Below, in pieces: positions 48,750 to 59,072 of a stretch of 64,000 nucleotides of DNA. This DNA comes from Phytoseiulus persimilis. Lineage: Eukaryota; Arthropoda; Arachnida; Mesostigmata; Phytoseiidae. The position numbers and the translations under genes were made by a program. Within the stretch, counting starts at the first letter, position 1. Each line of letters starts with the position of its first letter. The stretch covers positions 1,240,001 through 1,304,000 of the forward strand of contig CM075102.1 in NCBI GenBank assembly GCA_037576195.1, written 5' to 3'. The notes beneath the pieces were generated by a model. It saw nothing but the letters and a program-made list of their open reading frames with translations. It made no database searches and was not told the origin of the DNA.

Positions 48750-49021
48750 CGATCCTGATTGCGATCTGTTGCTGCATAGGCTGTTGCATTTTCTGCTGCC
48801 GTCGACAAGACGTCATCATCGTTGGCGTAAGTGAAAAGAGAGCAAACTCGTTGAATTTGTGTCATACTCTGTTGTTTTCATCGTATACGATGGAGATGAT
48901 TCTATACTTTTAAACTCTCACATCTAGTGAAAGGCCCTAACCGTTGAGTAATCGTCTCTCGTTGTGGATCTAGGGCGCACCCGCCACTACGAACGAGACG
49001 CGTGTCGTAAACGTGGGTTAG
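48750..49021 (+). pseudogene. Decayed copy 2 of the small Cys-rich membrane-peptide gene
   Basis: Exon-2-like 48750-48826 (77 bases, acceptor cag, donor gtaagt) encodes ILIAICCCIGCCIFCCRRQD. Exon-3-like 48974-49021 encodes GAPATTNETRVVNVG and then hits TAG, where the intact copy at 18.3 kb has CAG. The PPxY tail is lost. A poly(A) signal AATAAA follows at 49167-49172. No exon 1 was found. Sequence similarity with copy 3 continues upstream (48500-48600) and downstream to about 49450. Confidence 0.6.
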
Positions 49022-49614
49022 ATGTCAGCAATACCGCATCAGCAGCCACATCCAACGGAGCCCGTGAATCGCCACCGAGTAACCATGTATTAGAGCCGAC
49101 GGTTACTATATTACCCCGGTTATCGATATCGGGCCTCGCGAGTTATCAGTGAAGATCGTTCCTAAGAATAAATGTGAGAAATCGAACGATAATTTCATTT
49201 TTCTCACACACGCTAGACGATGACACAGGAGCGGTCGATGACCACGAGGATCTGGTTTCCATCAGATCGGGAAAAACAGGAGTAGGTCAGAACCGAGATC
49301 CCATTCTCTTGTGACTGGAGGAAGATCCTGGAACGAGTCGATTTCGTGATCATGAACCCCAAGTGCAAATACTTCAAGATCAGAATTTCGAGGGATTTCG
49401 CCTAGTTCACCATTAGCCATGAAGGGCGGGTGGCGGATCTCGTGAACGCTGGAGAGTCACATTTTACAACCGATTTCGCTGAAATCCGAACTGTGAAGCT
49501 CCGAAAGTGTAGCTGCCTATTATTCAGTATATTTCGTCGCTATCAGTTACTGGAAATTCCCGCAGATCTCATAAGGAAATTCACAGGTTCTCGATTTGAA
49601 AGGTGTACTAGAGT

Positions 49615-49631
49615 GGGGGGGGGGGGGGGGG
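49615..49631 (+). repeat. G17 homopolymer
   Basis: Seventeen G, about 60 bp before the mariner N-terminal fragment. Confidence 0.9.
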
Positions 49632-49784
49632 TACCAGGTCTATGCATATGAAATCGGAAAATCCTTGAGAGGGCGCTAGCATCGGCAGCGATGAATATTC
49701 CTTCGTCCAACTCTATTGTTTACATGACACACCAGACTACAAGACTCAGTGGCGCTAACTCGCCAGTTCGCTCGAAAAATTCAT

Positions 49785-50235
49785 TTTTTTTCATCAGAAA
49801 TATCGTATTTCGTACCTATAAAACAGGATTCGCGGACAATGCTGAGTCTCCTCTACCATCTCAACAAGAACGCGGCCGAGGCTCATCGAATGCTCGTGGT
49901 AGCTTTCAACAAGCATGCTCTCGGACAATCGCAGTGTTACGAATGGTCCGAGAAATACGACAGGGGGGATTTCGATGTGGCGGATGCACCACGAGGAAGA
50001 CCAGCTTGAGGACCGCTCACTGCAAGAGTTGCTGGACGAGTACGACGCGCAAACTCAAGAGCAACTCACGGTCCAGTGAAGGTGTCTCAAGGAACTGTTT
50101 CGCGCCGCCTGCAGGCCCTCGGAAAGATTCAGGAGCTGTCAAAGTAGGTGCCTCATGAATTGACTGACCGTCTACAAGAAGGGCGGGAAACCACATGCGT
50201 ACTGCTGCTCGCCAGGCAGAGAAGAAAAACATTCC
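49785..50235 (+). mobile_element. Mariner transposase, N-terminal half
   Basis: The frame near 49840 reads HLNKNAAEAHRMLVVAF and CYEWSEKYDRGDFDV, the paired helix-turn-helix of mariner transposases. It continues after a frame change with LQELLDEYDAQTQEQL and VSRRLQALGKIQ. It stops before the catalytic domain. It is complementary in extent to the C-terminal halves at 47.8 and 57.8 kb, but I cannot show they come from one copy. Confidence 0.8.
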
Positions 50236-50239
50236 TGAA

Positions 50240-51862
50240 CCGTATAGTAACTTCTGATAAAAAATTGATACATTTCTATTAAACGCATTTATTTACCAGT
50301 TTCTGGTGTTTTGAGATGTTAATTGAGATCTATTCTGTGCCCGAGTCTTTTCGGATTTCACAATTTTCCCAGTCAAATAGTTGGTCACAGCTGCATATCT
50401 ACAAATGATATTGCGAGCATCTCTCGCTGCAAAGTGTGCATATACAGGTTTCGTCCGGCTCGTGTCTGGTCTTCTTGTTGCATATGACGTGGTGGAAGCC
50501 GTGTGCCGCTCCTCTGGTGAAGCGATATCTCTTCTTGAAGTTCGGCAGTCTCTAGCAATCTAATCTCATTGCAGGGCGGGAGTAGAATGCTGGATCTATG
50601 GCTTCTCTTTTCCGCTTGCAGCTTTCGACATGTTTTTGGTATGCTGTGGTCAGCGGGAGACCAAATTTTGTTCGCACGGTCTCGGTCATTCTGTCTGTGC
50701 TAGCGAGAGGGAAGACGACTCTGTCCTTGGTTGATCGATGCAGTCGTAGGCTCGGCTTGATGTACGCTGCTTTGAGTTCATCAAACGATTCTAGCTGTGA
50801 TCTGGTGAGATTTTCCCAGATAAGCCGTATTCCGTAGGATGCGATCGGCGATATCTTCAGCTCGAAGAGAGCGAGAGCGGTCTGTAGCGACAGCTCGTGC
50901 GGGCGCGGGATTGAGCTGAATGCTATATTCGCCTTCCTCAGCCTTTGTTCGACGTGTTTAGCGAAGTTCTTTCCGTCTCTTGGCAGCTCGATTCCGAGGT
51001 AGCAGAAACTCCTCACTTTCTCGATGATGGCATTCCCAATCTTGAATACGTCTCCCTCGGCTCTGGGGCCTCCTCTTCCAAATTATAGGAGTTTCGTCTT
51101 CGATACATTTACGACAAGTGCATTTGATTCCGAGTAGCTGTTCAGAGTCGTCCTTGCTTTCTGAAGTTGAGTTCTCGAGCGCGAAACTAGGACCGCGTCG
51201 TCCGCATACAAGGTACAGGAAACCAGGTCATGTCTTTCGGCGATCGTTTCGGGGAGATCGTTCAGGAGGATCACAAAGGCCAGGGGGGGAGAAATTGTTC
51301 CCTTGTGCGAGGCCGGTCGTCTGGTGGAAGGCTGGTTGCTTCCCAACTCCATCGTCAATTGAGACCATTCCTTCTTGAAGCACTGCCAGGATCAGTCTGC
51401 CGGATTCCGGACTCGTGACTTCAGCTTGGTGACAGATTCAACTTTCGGAGTTTTCGTGAGCACGTGGTCCAGCACTGTTCTCACGTTCACCTCTGGAGCA
51501 AGTCGAGTGATGAAAATTCTGTCCGGGAAACTTCTGGTCGCCTGGATGGCCACCGTCGGTAGACAGGAGTCAGCTGTCCCATGTGTCAACACTGCTCGTT
51601 CGTGGTTGCGATCTCTTTTCTCTAACGTTCGTAGCTGTTCTTTGCAGCTTCGGTGTGTTCCGAACCCACTCGTCGGCCGCTCTCTTCCATGATGGCGTTC
51701 CTTCGTGCAGCTGTCGGGCTGAACGAACCGGCGTGCTCGAGGCGGTTGGGCTTAGCGGGAGCGGCGAGTTGGGGAAGTTCCAGGGCTCAGATACTCGTGT
51801 AATACGCGCTGGGGTCGGCCTTACGGTCGTGAGCTTCGTGGCGTCTTTCATGAGTTAGATTT
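50240..51862 (-). mobile_element. LINE copy 2, 3' portion (RT end, C-terminal finger) fused to ORF1
   Basis: Same family as 44785-47773. From the right: ORF1 middle (51862-51405), then a junction near 51400 that skips about 1.96 kb present in copy 1 (positions 45052 to 47011 there), deleting the endonuclease and most of RT. The RT end follows (LYADDAVLVSRSRTQLQ near 51210) with the conserved post-RT region (FCYLGIELPRDGKNF near 51005). A Cys/His stretch TCICTLCSERCSQYH near 50440 is the C-terminal zinc motif. The 3' tail ends near 50240. The ORF1 part continues at 57283 after the Copia insertion. Confidence 0.85.
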
Positions 51863-52007
51863 TGTTGCAGAGGTTCAGAAAAACGGGTGCCTATCTAGGA
51901 ACGAGGATAAAGGACTTCGTCGTTGGGTATCAGTGTGTATTTGATTTCTGGTGGAATGCCTTCAATGTGTAGGTAACTTCGTCATGGGGAAGGCAGAAAC
52001 CACAACA
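51863..52007 (-). repeat. 3' LTR of the Copia element
   Basis: 145 bp, on the left because the element is on the - strand; matches 57138-57282 except for seven bases. Confidence 0.92.
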
Positions 52008-52735
52008 CTTCCCCTTGCACTGAACCATGACGAAAAGAATGAGAGTAGACTCGCGAAGACATTCCTAGCAATTTACAGAGATAGTTGTGACGAACTCTCA
52101 ATAATGCCTTGGTTAGAAGATCCGCCGCTTGCTTCTCTGTTGAAATTTGCTGAACCTCCAGATCTCTCTCTGTGACCCTTTCCTTGATAAAGAAATGCCT
52201 GAGAGAAATGTGTTTCGTACGGCGATGGAACTCCGGATTCTGAGATAGCTTCACAGCGGCGGCGTTGTTAATGAAAACCGTGGGAATTCCATCGAACCTG
52301 GTTATTTCTTCGAACAACCGTTTCAGCCAAACAACTTCCTTCGCTGCCTCACTGGCCGCTACAATTTCAGCTTCGGTGGTCGATGTAGCCACAGAAGTTT
52401 GCCTCTGACTCACCCAGGAAATAGCACCACCGGCGTACCTGACAACGACACCTGACGTTGAGCGGCGTGTTTGAAAACACCCACCATAGTCTGAGCCGCT
52501 ATATGCCTCCAGAACGGCGTTTGCTCCGCTGCGACTGTAGACGATGCCGGAATCCACGGTCCCGGCTATGTAGCGCAGAAGCCGCTTGAGCATCTTGACG
52601 TCTTCCTGTGATGGATTCTCCAACTTCCTGGATAGAACTCCGATGGTGTAGGCCAGATCCGGTCTCGACCCAAGCATCAAGTACATGATAGCTCCGACTG
52701 CCTGACGATACGGGAAGTCTTGAGGTGACACAGTC
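52008..52735 (-). pseudogene. Copia RNase H and connection domain
   Basis: The - strand frame reads FPYRQAVGAIMYLMLGSRPD, SGSDYGGCFQTRRSTSG (first acidic block), STTEAEIVAASEAAKEVVWL (Glu block), FINNAAAVKLSQNP and HISLRHFFIKE. Two expected Asp positions read Gly-Ser-Asp and Asn-Asn, so the enzyme is probably weakened. The frame is otherwise open for about 250 codons. It would have removed the RNA template during reverse transcription. Confidence 0.88.
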
Positions 52736-52759
52736 TGCTGCTGCTCATCGTCTCCATGC

Positions 52760-54480
52760 CTACCGAAAGTAGACTTGCCGGCATTTGAGGAATACTACGG
52801 AAACTTGTACTCATCAACAGAATATGAACACGCAACGGATACTGACCAACGCAGCCACGAAGGGAACGACGAGTGGTATAACGGTTACATATCCAACGAG
52901 GAAGTCACCGCAACTCTGAGGAGAATGAAAAGACACAAGACAGTCGGACCCGACCGGGTCGCGATCGATATCCTGAAGGATCAAGACATCCTGATACCAC
53001 TCGTCACCAGACTGTTCAACAAAGCTCTCGACACCGGCACGATCCCGAATACCTGACGCGTCGCTCATGTTGAACCTTACTTCAAAGGCAAAGGCTCCCC
53101 TGAATACGCAAGCAACTATAGATGTATCAGCCTGGCTTCCCACATCTATAAAGCGTTCACGAACACGCTGTCGAACCGCCTGACCCTACACTGCCTGCCG
53201 AAGATCTCCCAGCACCAACATGGCTTCCTTCCGCATCGATCCTGCGAACAAGCGATCCAAGCCCTCATCGAATACACGGACTCAAACAAAGACCCCACCT
53301 TCGCAGTGTTCGTCGACTTCAAGGCCGCATTCGACAACGTTAGCAGAAGGAGACTTTTACAGACCGCAGCGGAGAAATTCGACATCAAAGGGAAGACCCT
53401 CACCATCCTTAGCTCGATACTCCAACCGAACGAACTCATCATCGACAACGGAGCCGACCTCAGCAATCCGGTGATCCAATACAAAGGCGTCGCGCAGGGC
53501 GACTCAATATCCCCCCTGCTCTTCGTACTCTCCATCAACAGCCTGCTCGCTAGACTCGAACGAAGAAAATTCTTCGTTAAAATGTACGCCGAGGATCTTG
53601 TTATCGCCTCAGACAACGTGGATGAGTTGCAGAAAGCACTGTCAGCTCTCTCAATCTGGTGCGATGAGAACGAAGTGGTCATCAACACAGGAAATACCAA
53701 AGCCCTGAAACTCCGCAAAGCAGGAGCCATCGGGAAAACCAGGCTGTACATAAACAGAACCCCGATAGAATTCGTCCAGAGCTTCAAATACCTCGGGATC
53801 ACGATGCAACCGGCACTCGGATTCGGTGACCATGTAGACCAACTCCTCACACGAACCGCAACGACGATCGTATGCCTCGGAAGCCTACAAAAACTTCCCC
53901 TGGCCACTGCTTTGAAAATATTCGAGATAAAGGTCATGGCCATCAACAGGTATGGAATGGACTGCATCTGCACCAAACTCGCCAAAAGTAGTCTTAAAAA
54001 CCTTGACAGATGCAAACTCCTGTCCCTCAAATCAACCCTTGGAGTGAGCAAGCACACATCGAACACCTTCGTCCTAGCACTGACGAAGGAGAAGACCCTA
54101 TGTGAAAGTCTGAAAGAGCTGGGATACAGCTTCAGCGAATCCGCGTGGAGGGAATACACGGAAGATCTCGAACGCAAAAGAGCCGAGTTCGACATAGACG
54201 AGTTCACAGAGGGACCAGCGTTCTGCGGAGAAGGGTGGAAACTCGCAAATAGGGAAAACCGAGCTTTCATATGCCGAACGACTTACCATGGCTTCCACCA
54301 AAAAATCTGTACAAAAGAGGACTTTTACGTAGAACGCAATGAGCTATGTATCTGTAAACACTGCGGCGAAAACAGAATTACCCGCCATCACATCCTAAAA
54401 TGCACATACTTTGAGAACAGAGCCATCAACGAGATCGCTAATGAGTTACTATGAACTGCGGAAAAGCCGCGAATAAATCG
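52760..54480 (+). mobile_element. LINE fragment (RT and C-terminal finger) replacing the Copia RT
   Basis: On the + strand one frame runs 52775-54454 with a single in-frame TGA at 53054, where a conserved Trp is expected. RT blocks in order: HKTVGPDRVAIDILK near 52935, ASNYRCISLASHIYK near 53105, FVDFKAAFDNVSRR near 53310, AQGDSISPLLF near 53490, and YAEDLVIAS near 53584. The box is YAED, so the first catalytic Asp is Glu. A CKHCGEN...HHILKC zinc motif ends the protein. The fragment is 5'-truncated, lacking the endonuclease. It differs from the LINE at 44.8 kb and from the R1-like LINE at 61-63 kb. Its 3' end is near 54480 (ATT-rich). Confidence 0.85.
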
Positions 54481-54484
54481 CTAT

Positions 54485-55531
54485 TATTATAGGTCTGTGG
54501 AACACTTAAAAACGAGACAATCCAGAACTCAACAAACGTAGCGTAATCGTCAAGGTACGTGGGCTTCTTCCGCGCAAGCGGGTTCCTCAAGAACGATTTC
54601 CAGGAACTCGGACGCTGTGAACTAGTGCTATTCTCCTCCTGGCCCATGACTTCCTCCTCATCAGCTTCTTGGTTGTCTGCTTTGCAATCTTTCAATTTCT
54701 TGGTTTCTCCGGACTTGCTCGTGGTTCCCCCACTTTCTCTTCCGCATTCTGTTTGAGAATCTTCTCCACCGGACACTTTGGGCTCTGCACCGTTTCCTAC
54801 CTCACTTTCTCCCTCTTCTCGCTGGAGATCTTGTAGCGGCAACTTGACTTAGGTACCACAACCCCGTAGCTTCTCTTGAAAAACTAGGTGTCTCACTTTC
54901 ATTATCCTGTTCTCGCTCTTGATGTATACTTTGTAACCTTCGTCTCCGTCGTCCCCGACAAGACAGCCTTTGACTGCTTTCTTGTCCATCTTTTGACGAC
55001 TCTGGGCGGGTATATGCGCGAAACAGAAACAACCAATGACGCGTAAGTGTCTTATGCGAGGTTTCTTCTTCATCCAGAGCTCGTACGGCGTTGCTCCCGG
55101 TACAGAGGACTTGCCAGTGCGAATTAGAAGATAGATAGCTGTGCTTATCGACTCTTCCCAGATCGCCTTTGGAAACTCGACGTCGGGGTTCGCATACTTC
55201 AATGTCCGTGCCATCTCCACAATTGTCCGGTTTTCTCTCTCGCTCCCACATTCGTTTCCGGGCAGAATGGCGCGGTCCACCTTTGCGTAATTCCTGCATT
55301 CACTAGGGTAGTTCTGACATCCTTGTTGTCGAACTCGCCTCCATTATCACTCAGAAACTCCAGAACTCTGTTGCCTAGATTGCTCTTATGAGCGAGCATC
55401 TGCTCGAGTGCTGTGTGCACCTCTGACTTATGCTTTAAGAAGAAACCATACTTGAACTTCGTGAAATCATTCTTGAACACCACAAGATATCGGTTTTTTC
55501 TGGAAGGACATGTCGAACGGAACAACAACAT
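54485..55531 (-). pseudogene. Copia integrase and spacer
   Basis: Overlapping - strand frames hold the integrase core: FKNDFTKFKYGFFLKHKSE near 55460, FLSDNGGEFDN near 55350, then the Glu-side block ENRTIVEMARTLKYA near 55240, and ATPYELWMKKKPRIRHLRV near 55090. The acidic/Ser-rich spacer typical between Copia integrase and RT follows (54842-54500), including KKPTYLDDYATF. A frameshift lies near 55270. Coding ends where the foreign LINE begins. Confidence 0.85.
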
Positions 55532-55720
55532 CCGCCGAAATCAGCTCACCAGCCTCAACCGATCCCCGCCTCCTTCCAAACGTCTGCCGGTGCGACTTCC
55601 CGCAAACACAGGGCTCTCACATAACTCCGTCTAGCTTGATGTTGATTTCCAGCTCTCGTCTCAAAGGTGTCTCACGTGTCTTCTGTCTTGATGGCCAAAT
55701 CTTTCATGATACAACTGAAG

Positions 55721-57078
55721 CTACGAGGTCATCCCTCCACTGAAATTCACCTCTTTCCGCCGAGGGCAGATCGCAATGAAACCAGCCTCATACAGTGTTC
55801 CACATTTTCGGCGATTTCCACGGAAGGAGATCTTTCCGTTAACTTCGAAGGAACACTGCGTCGCATCGGAAATGAACTCGCTGTTCTCACACCTGTCATG
55901 AGCAGCAAGCACTAAGAACAGATTTCTCAACACTTTTGGCACATACCACACTTCCTTGAGAGTCAACTCCAGACCTTCGTCAGTCAGGAATGAAATAGTT
56001 CCCATAACAACAGCTTGAAGCAATTCTCCTCCTGCCGCTTTCACCTTGTGAGCTTCATCGAATTCCTGGAACTCGATGAAATAGTCGGCACAATGAGTAA
56101 CATGTTGGGTAGCTCCATTGTCGACCCACCAACGATTCGCGTCCACCGAAAGCTCACATATCTCATGTGAAAGGGCGAGTGCCATGTTTTCTGGTTGAAC
56201 TTCGTGCACAACCACACCGGGTCTCCGAGGCCTACGAGCCGCGATCCAGTTGCTACACTGCCTCAAGAAGTGACCTTTCTTCTTACAATAGAAACACTGA
56301 TCGTTCTTTGTTTTCTCCTGGTGTCTGAAGCCACCTCGCCTCAGCTGAAACGCTTCAGGAGTCTCTGAATTCGGTCCTGTCTTGAAAGTCCCCTCAAACA
56401 TGCACAATTGATGGACTGACTCTTGAAAACCTTTTTCCGAATCTTTGGACAATAGCATCCAGCCAGAACGGAAATTCTCGAACTCCCGAGGTAAAATCTG
56501 TAGCGCCTCACATACAAGCAAAAGATCCGGAAGAGGATTCTCTTTCTTAGCTCGCAGTCCAATGTTCAACTCGTTGAAAAGACTCGAAAGCTTGGCTGTG
56601 TGAGTCGACACGTCATCCTCTGGTGACCAATCAAACGCAGAAAGAAATCAGTACGAATCTTGGAGAGCTGATCCTGTGATGACGCCTCAAACAGGAGCTT
56701 GAGTGCATCCCAAGCCTCCTTTGCTGTTTCTTTATCCATGATTTTCTGATATACATTGTCAGCTACCGCACTTGATATCAGCGTCTTAGCATAGCTATTC
56801 GCTTTCCTGAACACATCGTTCTTTGACTTGTGCTCCTGCCGCTGTTCAGATGTTGCTCTCTCATCGATCTCATCAGGCTTTTCCAACTTCCCGTCAATCA
56901 CATCTAGGGCACCTTCGTGGTAGTCAAGGATGTCTCTCATTTTTCTCTTCCACAGCGGCCAATCAGATTCTCCAGTTGGCCGTTCCACATGCTTTGCCAA
57001 TTCCATGCCTTTCATCACTGGCAGTGATTCTACGGAGCTCTCCACACTGAGGTGCTCACGGATCTTGGCACTTGACAC
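55721..57078 (-). pseudogene. Copia gag with zinc knuckle and aspartic protease
   Basis: Gag starts with ATG at 57078. It has the Copia capsid segment (WPLWKRKMRDILDYHEG, AKEAWDALKLLFEA) until a frame break near 56600. It continues with CFYCKKKGHFLRQC near 56300 (CCHC knuckle) and WWVDNGATQHVT near 56115, a retropepsin block in which the usual D-S/T-G reads D-N-G. The primer site and LTR lie immediately upstream. Confidence 0.88.
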
Positions 57079-57123
57079 TCGACTAGATCCCTGAACTCTA
57101 ACTTTCCTCTCAGAACTAGCGGC

Positions 57124-57135
57124 CTGGGCCCATAA
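57124..57135 (-). other. Copia primer binding site, half-tRNA iMet type
   Basis: Just inside the 5' LTR the - strand reads TTATGGGCCCAG, complementary to the anticodon stem-loop of eukaryotic initiator tRNA-Met (CTGGGCCCATAA). Drosophila copia is known to prime from a cleaved half of this tRNA, and this element seems to use the same mode. Confidence 0.75.
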
Positions 57136-57137
57136 AC

Positions 57138-57282
57138 TGTTGCAGAGGTTCAGAAAAACGGGTGCCTATCTAGGAACGAGGATAGAGGACTTCGTCGTTG
57201 GGTATCAGTGTGTATTTTATTCCTGGTGGAATGCCTTTTATGTGTAGATAACTTCGTCATGGGGAAGGCAGAAACCACAGCA
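57138..57282 (-). repeat. 5' LTR of the Copia element
   Basis: 145 bp; see the partner at 51863-52007. Target copy gattt follows at 57283. Confidence 0.92.
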
Positions 57283-57483
57283 GATTTCAGCTCTTGCCTC
57301 GGTCAGATCATCCTTTAGGGTCAGAAGAAAATCTGTCAGGAACAGTGTTCGCGCCATCAGCTCTGTTGTCGTGGCTCTTTCGGTGGTCTTTTCCCTGCAC
57401 TTTGGGCACCGAATCAGGTTCCCACTGCTTTCTGGATCCGGTCCGCAGGTCGGGTGCAGGAACGCTCCGCAGCCGCCTCCACA
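57283..57483 (-). mobile_element. LINE copy 2, 5' part of ORF1 (PHD-like finger)
   Basis: Continuation of the LINE split by Copia. On the - strand it reads CGGGCGAFLHPTCG, then LIRCPKCREK and RTLFLTDFLLTLKDDLTEAR. CxxxC and CPKC spacing suggests a PHD-type zinc finger at the ORF1 N-terminus, as known for some CR1-like LINEs. Confidence 0.75.
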
Positions 57484-57487
57484 TGAG

Positions 57488-57630
57488 CGAATCGCTCCAT
57501 TTCTGTTCACCGCGTGGTCCAAAATGGATACATTTCGAAAACCCCAAGCGCCAAAGATCGTGGGTGAGCCCTGCAGAAGCAGCGGCATCGACCGTGAGGC
57601 CGAATCGTTTCGGAAAAAGATAGGGGTCAA
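57488..57630 (+). mobile_element. Mariner transposase, central fragment trapped in LINE ORF1
   Basis: The + strand reads KWIHFENPKRQRSWVSP and STVRPNRFGK, the block after the first catalytic Asp of mariner. It lies between the finger-coding part of LINE ORF1 (to the left) and the ORF1 start (57738-57850, to the right). Copy 1 of the LINE lacks this insert. Confidence 0.75.
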
Positions 57631-57733
57631 GTTCACCAGCTGAACTAGTGGTTCCGTAGGCTTACGTTCCACATCGATCTCATCAACGATCAGTATCGTG
57701 GATGCGAGCCGCTAACGGCGAAACGGGTGATTC

Positions 57734-58409
57734 ATGCTACTCGACAGTGCCGCATAGCTCATCCCCGGGTGGTTCCAGTTTCGTTGCGGCTAGCTTCCGG
57801 CACAACACGCGAACCCTCGCCGGTAGAATGTAAGCCCACATTAAAAGACAGACGAGGCGTGATCCGATATGAGCTCTTGAAACCCGGTGAAACCGTTGAC
57901 AGAGCACGGTACAAGGAACGAATCATCAAACTGAGTGAGGTCCTGGACGTAAAACGCCCAGAATACCATCGAAGGCAGCACGAAGTTATTCTGCTCCATG
58001 CTAACGCCCCTAGTCACACATCGAAACCCGTCAAGGACGCTCTTGCAAATTCTCGATGGGGAGTTTCATGGCATGCTTCTTACTCACCAGACCTGGCGCC
58101 AACCGATTACCACCTATTCACATCGATGGGCCACGCACTCTCCAATCAGGAATTCACATCGTACGAAAACGTCGAAAAAATGGCTGGATGAATGGTTTGG
58201 TTCAAAAACGAAGACTTTTACCAACAAGGGCTCCGTAAACTGCCCGATGCGTAGGCACGACTCGTGAACCTGTGAATACCATTCTGAGAGCTGCGGGAAT
58301 ATACATATGACTGGCAACTGACAGGCACCATATATGCTGAATGATAGGGAGCTACTCTAGTTCGAGTTTGAGCGAAATCGGTTGCAAAATGTGAGTCCAC
58401 AAGGCAAAC
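57734..58409 (+). mobile_element. LINE 5' end plus mariner C-terminal half, duplicate of 47.67-48.36 kb
   Basis: 57734-57850 is the LINE start (on the - strand, ILPARVRVLCRKLAATKLEP). From about 57850 the mariner C-terminal half follows, nearly identical to 47793-48357 but lacking about 19 bp at the junction. The second catalytic Asp block reads LLHANAPSHTS, so Asp is Ala and this copy is dead. Similarity to the 48-kb copy stops at 58409/58410. Confidence 0.85.
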
Positions 58410-59072
58410 GAGCACCCGTGTGCCCTTCTTCTCCTAGTCCCCTCAAAACTTCTCCCGCTATCAGGTCTAGGCCTGCAGCTGCCCATTGGGTACGTTTCTG
58501 ATCGCTGTGTTCACATTCGTGATCGATCCTGTGATTCTGCTCGCATCGCCTCTGTTCTCTATCTCAACAGCTTCCAAGCCCTCCTACAGTTTTCTCAGAG
58601 TCTCCGTGAGAGTCTCGTGAACTCATTCTCGCTACTGGTTCTCCTCCTCCGCCTCAGCTCCCCGATATGAAAAATATTCCATTGATTCTCTAGCATTCAC
58701 GAAATCCGCTACCAACCCTTCAAAGCGAATAGTGAGCTAGTCTCCCTGATAATCCTGAAATCCCGATCTTAAAGCATTTGGCGTTCATGGTCACGACATC
58801 GACTCGTCGCCAGTGGAATGGCGCTGAGTCAGGATATTCTTCCAGTCACAAAATAATGAGATCCCGCTAACACGATTTTATCCTCCGATTTCTCACATTT
58901 ATTCTCAAAATAGATCGTCACAAAAACACGCGAGGCCCGATATCGATAACCAGGGTTCCCTTTGCTCAGAGATCTCCAAGTGGCTGAATTCTCGTCGGCT
59001 CTCATACTCGGTTACTCGGTGGCGATTTCCGAGCTCCGGTACACATGGCTGCTGATCCGGCATTGCTGACAT

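Larger units (their letters stand above)
51863..57282 (-). mobile_element. Copia LTR retrotransposon inserted in LINE copy 2
   Basis: LTRs of 145 bp at 51863-52007 and 57138-57282, starting TGTTG and ending CAACA or CAGCA, with target duplication gattt at 51858-51862 and 57283-57287. The undisturbed LINE copy 1 has a single gattt at the equivalent place (47462-47466). Order on the - strand is gag, protease, integrase, (RT missing), RNase H, which is the Copia order. The LTRs differ at seven of 145 positions, so the insertion is older than the BEL/Pao one. A foreign LINE (52760-54480) sits where the RT should be. Confidence 0.93.

Noticed and set aside
53146..54270. 374-codon frame on the - strand
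   Set aside because: Antisense shadow of the LINE RT frame on the + strand.
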